Assembly: GCA_030606635.1 (NCBI GenBank) | Contig: JAUWGA010000103.1 | Span: forward strand, 1-6,222 | DNA: 6,222 nt | DNA from: Methanosarcinales archaeon | Lineage (GTDB): Archaea; Halobacteriota; Methanosarcinia; Methanosarcinales; Methanogasteraceae | Direction: 5' to 3' | In this document: piece after piece, positions 4,419 through 6,222 of the stretch | How positions within the stretch are numbered: position 1 is the first letter of the stretch | Layout of the letters: every line of letters begins with the position of its first letter | Made by a program: the position numbers and the translations under genes | The notes under the pieces: model-generated | What the model saw: only the letters and a program-made list of their open reading frames with translations | The model's database searches: none | Told to the model about the DNA's origin: nothing

Positions 4419-5669
4419 CTAACGATTCCGGTGCGTATCCGTGCTTCCGGTTTCCCGGGACATCCCCTTGTCCAGCTCCTTATGCGCCTGCTTTGCTCCG
4501 GTGTACGCAGCAATCCCGTGCTCGGTGCAGAAACGAGTTAGCATCCTGTAAAAGAGCGAATGTTCCCCTGTCGTGATCACCGCATTCCTGTGCGCCACCA
4601 TCAGGATATCAGGATAGCTCCCGCGGATGACCGTCTCCGCACGGATGATGTCTGCTATGCGGTCGATCTCGGCAGTATCGTCCGCACACCAGATTGGAAA
4701 CTCGATCCGGCTCGGAAGATCGCCCATCCGCATATAAAAGAATGCGATGCTGTCTCTGTGCCTTGCATACATATCGAGCACCGATGGGCTGTCCGCACCG
4801 CGGCGGTCGTCCCGGTTGCAGACAAACGCCTTTGTCCGGTCGCCCCAGTTCAACCTGCCTGCAAACAAGACCGGATCGAAGAGTCTTTTCGTCTCGGGAA
4901 GTCCATAGATATGGCGCATCATCGTCACGACATCCCTCTGCACGCTCACATCCACATATCCGATCACAGGATTTCCGGTCTCGTTCGATGCATCGAGCAA
5001 TCTCCTCATCGCGTCGAGATATATCTCTTTTACGTTCGCACGTAGCGCATTGATGTGCGAGGGCACCAGCGTTCCGTCGAGCAGCAGGTAGATCCGGTCG
5101 TCGTCCATGTCCGCATCCATGTCTGTTTCCGTATTCGCGCCCGCGCTCGTGTGCATCAGGTCGATTAAGGCATCACATTCGAGAGCAAAACGTCTGGCGT
5201 CTACAAACGCCTTACTGAATACATACTCCTCTGCGTCCACAAACTCATCAGGCGTGATCAGGGTCGCGCTTGTACTTTGCGCGTACTCGGATTCTTCTGT
5301 GTGCCGGTTACGGACGCTACCGATCTGCACAACCGCGATCGGGAGACCATAATTTTTATCCGGATATATCTGGCTGCCATCCGCAGATCCGACCGCAACG
5401 CCGGCAAGCACAGAGTCCACCCACTCCACGGCATCCCGCCGATCGTTCCATGCCGCAGCCGGCAGGAATCGTCTGATAGCAACTCCCGGCTCAAAGATCC
5501 TTGCGCCGCTGTACTGCGGAAGAGCGATATTTAAGGACGCATCTGCATGATCCAGATCCGGGAGTGCTTTTTTGTATTCTTCGAGTTCGCCGGAGGTCTC
5601 ACGCTCGTAGTCAAGGATTGCGGATCTCCGGTCTTCGAACTCGGATGAGAGGTCTGATATGTTGAGCAT
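4419..5669 (-). CDS. nurA: NurA-domain nuclease
   Basis: The 416-residue product matches the NurA family, archaeal 5'-3' nucleases that work with the HerA translocase and Mre11-Rad50 to resect DNA ends. The family signature is visible as VGSADGSQI (93-101, catalytic D97), LLLDGTL (195-201, D198), GYVDVS (237-242, D240) and VAHRNAVI (358-365, H360), the last in the place of the conserved C-terminal His. An N-terminal charged helical region (about 1-45) resembles a coiled coil. A short acidic insertion (residues about 183-191, mostly Asp/Met) precedes the second motif. The C-terminal 25 residues are polar and probably disordered. The ATG at 5669 is 15 nt after the ACT gene stop, and a TGAGGT ribosome site overlaps that stop (5682-5687), though 12 nt from the ATG. 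Neither herA, mre11 nor rad50 is next to it here. Confidence 0.88.
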   Translation of the reverse strand: MLNISDLSSEFEDRRSAILDYERETSGELEEYKKALPDLDHADASLNIALPQYSGARIFEPGVAIRRFLPAAAWNDRRDAVEWVDSVLAGVAVGSADGSQIYPDKNYGLPIAVVQIGSVRNRHTEESEYAQSTSATLITPDEFVDAEEYVFSKAFVDARRFALECDALIDLMHTSAGANTETDMDADMDDDRIYLLLDGTLVPSHINALRANVKEIYLDAMRRLLDASNETGNPVIGYVDVSVQRDVVTMMRHIYGLPETKRLFDPVLFAGRLNWGDRTKAFVCNRDDRRGADSPSVLDMYARHRDSIAFFYMRMGDLPSRIEFPIWCADDTAEIDRIADIIRAETVIRGSYPDILMVAHRNAVITTGEHSLFYRMLTRFCTEHGIAAYTGAKQAHKELDKGMSRETGSTDTHRNR

Positions 5670-5684
5670 GGGAAACGGGCTACC

Positions 5685-6182
5685 TCAGTTCCGCACAGGC
5701 TCGATCACAAGCAGATCCTTCCGGTCTGCAATCTCCTTTAAGAGATCGACAGCTTTCGCAAGTTCGGACTTCCCTACCGCCTCGATGAGCATGTATGCGG
5801 ATGATTCGCCTTCGATCTTCGGCATCGCAATGGAGATGTCGGTAACCTCTGCAAACCCGGTACGGTCGATGCAGTCGATCGTGTCTTTGATGTCGGTATG
5901 TATGATATGCCCGATCAGTATCACGGACTCACGTTCGATCAGCGGATGCTCATCGATGCTGGCAACAGCAATGCCGCTTTTCTCGAGTTCATCGAGCAGT
6001 AACTGCCGCTCGGCGTCACCTATCTCGAATACGATCTGTACCGGAATCTTGCCCCTCGAGGTCCTCTGGTCGCGATGGTGCACAACGCTGATAATATTCC
6101 CGCCGAGAGCTGAGAGTGGCGTCAGTGCTGCCAGAAGCTGCCCCGGCTTATCCTGCAGTTCAAGGGTTGATGCGATTCGCAT
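5685..6182 (-). CDS. ACT-domain amino-acid-binding regulatory protein
   Basis: This is a 165-residue cytoplasmic protein made of an N-terminal ACT domain (about 3-76) with the motif DKPGQLLAAL and the turn LGGNIISVVHH, followed by a second ACT-like half (about 84-161). It has no catalytic domain. ACT domains bind amino acids and modulate enzymes or transcription. In methanogens stand-alone proteins of this type, as I recall, often precede homoserine dehydrogenase and are thought to sense threonine-pathway products. Here the next gene is nurA, so that partner is not visible; it could lie elsewhere. The frame is open upstream to the window edge, but M1 at 6182 gives the usual start (MRIASTLEL just before the DKPG turn). 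No Shine-Dalgarno sequence precedes it, so a leaderless transcript is possible. Confidence 0.85.
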   Translation of the reverse strand: MRIASTLELQDKPGQLLAALTPLSALGGNIISVVHHRDQRTSRGKIPVQIVFEIGDAERQLLLDELEKSGIAVASIDEHPLIERESVILIGHIIHTDIKDTIDCIDRTGFAEVTDISIAMPKIEGESSAYMLIEAVGKSELAKAVDLLKEIADRKDLLVIEPVRN

Positions 6183-6203
6183 TGGTGATGTATGGTTTTT
6201 GGG

Positions 6204-6214
6204 TGTAATAATCT
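6204..6214 (-). promoter_or_regulatory. Possible TATA box for a leaderless ACT-nurA transcript
   Basis: The minus-strand sequence AAGATTATTACA is centred about 27 nt upstream of the ACT gene ATG at 6182. That spacing fits a TATA box with transcription starting at or next to the start codon, and would explain the missing ribosome site. The match to consensus is only moderate and the window ends just beyond it. Confidence 0.3.
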
Positions 6215-6222
6215 TGACGCAT

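Noticed and set aside
4560..5045. Plus-strand open frames opposite nurA
   Set aside because: They mirror the NurA coding frame; their composition (Cys, His, Arg rich) is typical of antisense frames.
1..6222. CRISPR array, transposase or prophage genes
   Set aside because: No regularly spaced repeat series, no transposase-like or phage-like protein and no terminal inverted repeats with target duplications were found.

Overview
The window looks like chromosomal DNA from a euryarchaeon, most likely a methanogen or a relative in the Methanomicrobia / Methanosarcinales / ANME area. The evidence is a two-ring Cdc48/VAT ATPase, an archaeal NurA nuclease, a SurE phosphatase of archaeal type, an ACT-domain protein of the kind common in methanogens, tRNA genes without encoded CCA, and a tRNA-Trp gene whose intron carries a box C/D guide RNA, as in Haloferax. 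The lineage is inferred from recognised proteins, not from a search.

Almost everything is on the minus strand, so the transcription order runs from high to low coordinates. At the right end an ACT-domain regulator (5685-6182) is followed after 15 nt by nurA (4419-5669). Next comes a tRNA pair, tRNA-Val(UAC) (4258-4331) and tRNA-Trp(CCA) (4074-4256), only 1 nt apart, behind a good TATA/BRE candidate. The 109-nt tRNA-Trp intron has a canonical bulge-helix-bulge splice motif and a full C-D'-C'-D guide RNA whose two guides pair with the tRNA's own anticodon region, so that they would direct 2'-O-methylation of C34 and C39.

A 304-nt non-coding stretch (3770-4073) separates the tRNAs from cdc48. 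It holds two 25-nt hairpin repeats 48 nt apart that differ by a compensatory base-pair swap, a GCAGAG-rich inverted-repeat element, and the probable cdc48 promoter. A tight gene row follows: cdc48 (1574-3769), surE (757-1572, 1 nt from cdc48), a previously untracked 42-residue small gene (622-750, 6 nt after surE), and a stand-alone HAS-barrel-like protein (72-596). This row is probably one transcript. It overlaps tail to tail by 8 nt with the 3' end of a plus-strand gene that enters from the left edge.

Functionally the window combines protein unfolding (Cdc48), nucleotide hydrolysis (SurE), DNA-end processing (NurA), amino-acid-sensing regulation (ACT) and self-guided tRNA modification. No mobile element, CRISPR array or rRNA is visible. 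The most notable items are the intron-encoded guide RNA with its fully paired D'-C' spacer, the covarying hairpin pair, and the unannotated small gene.
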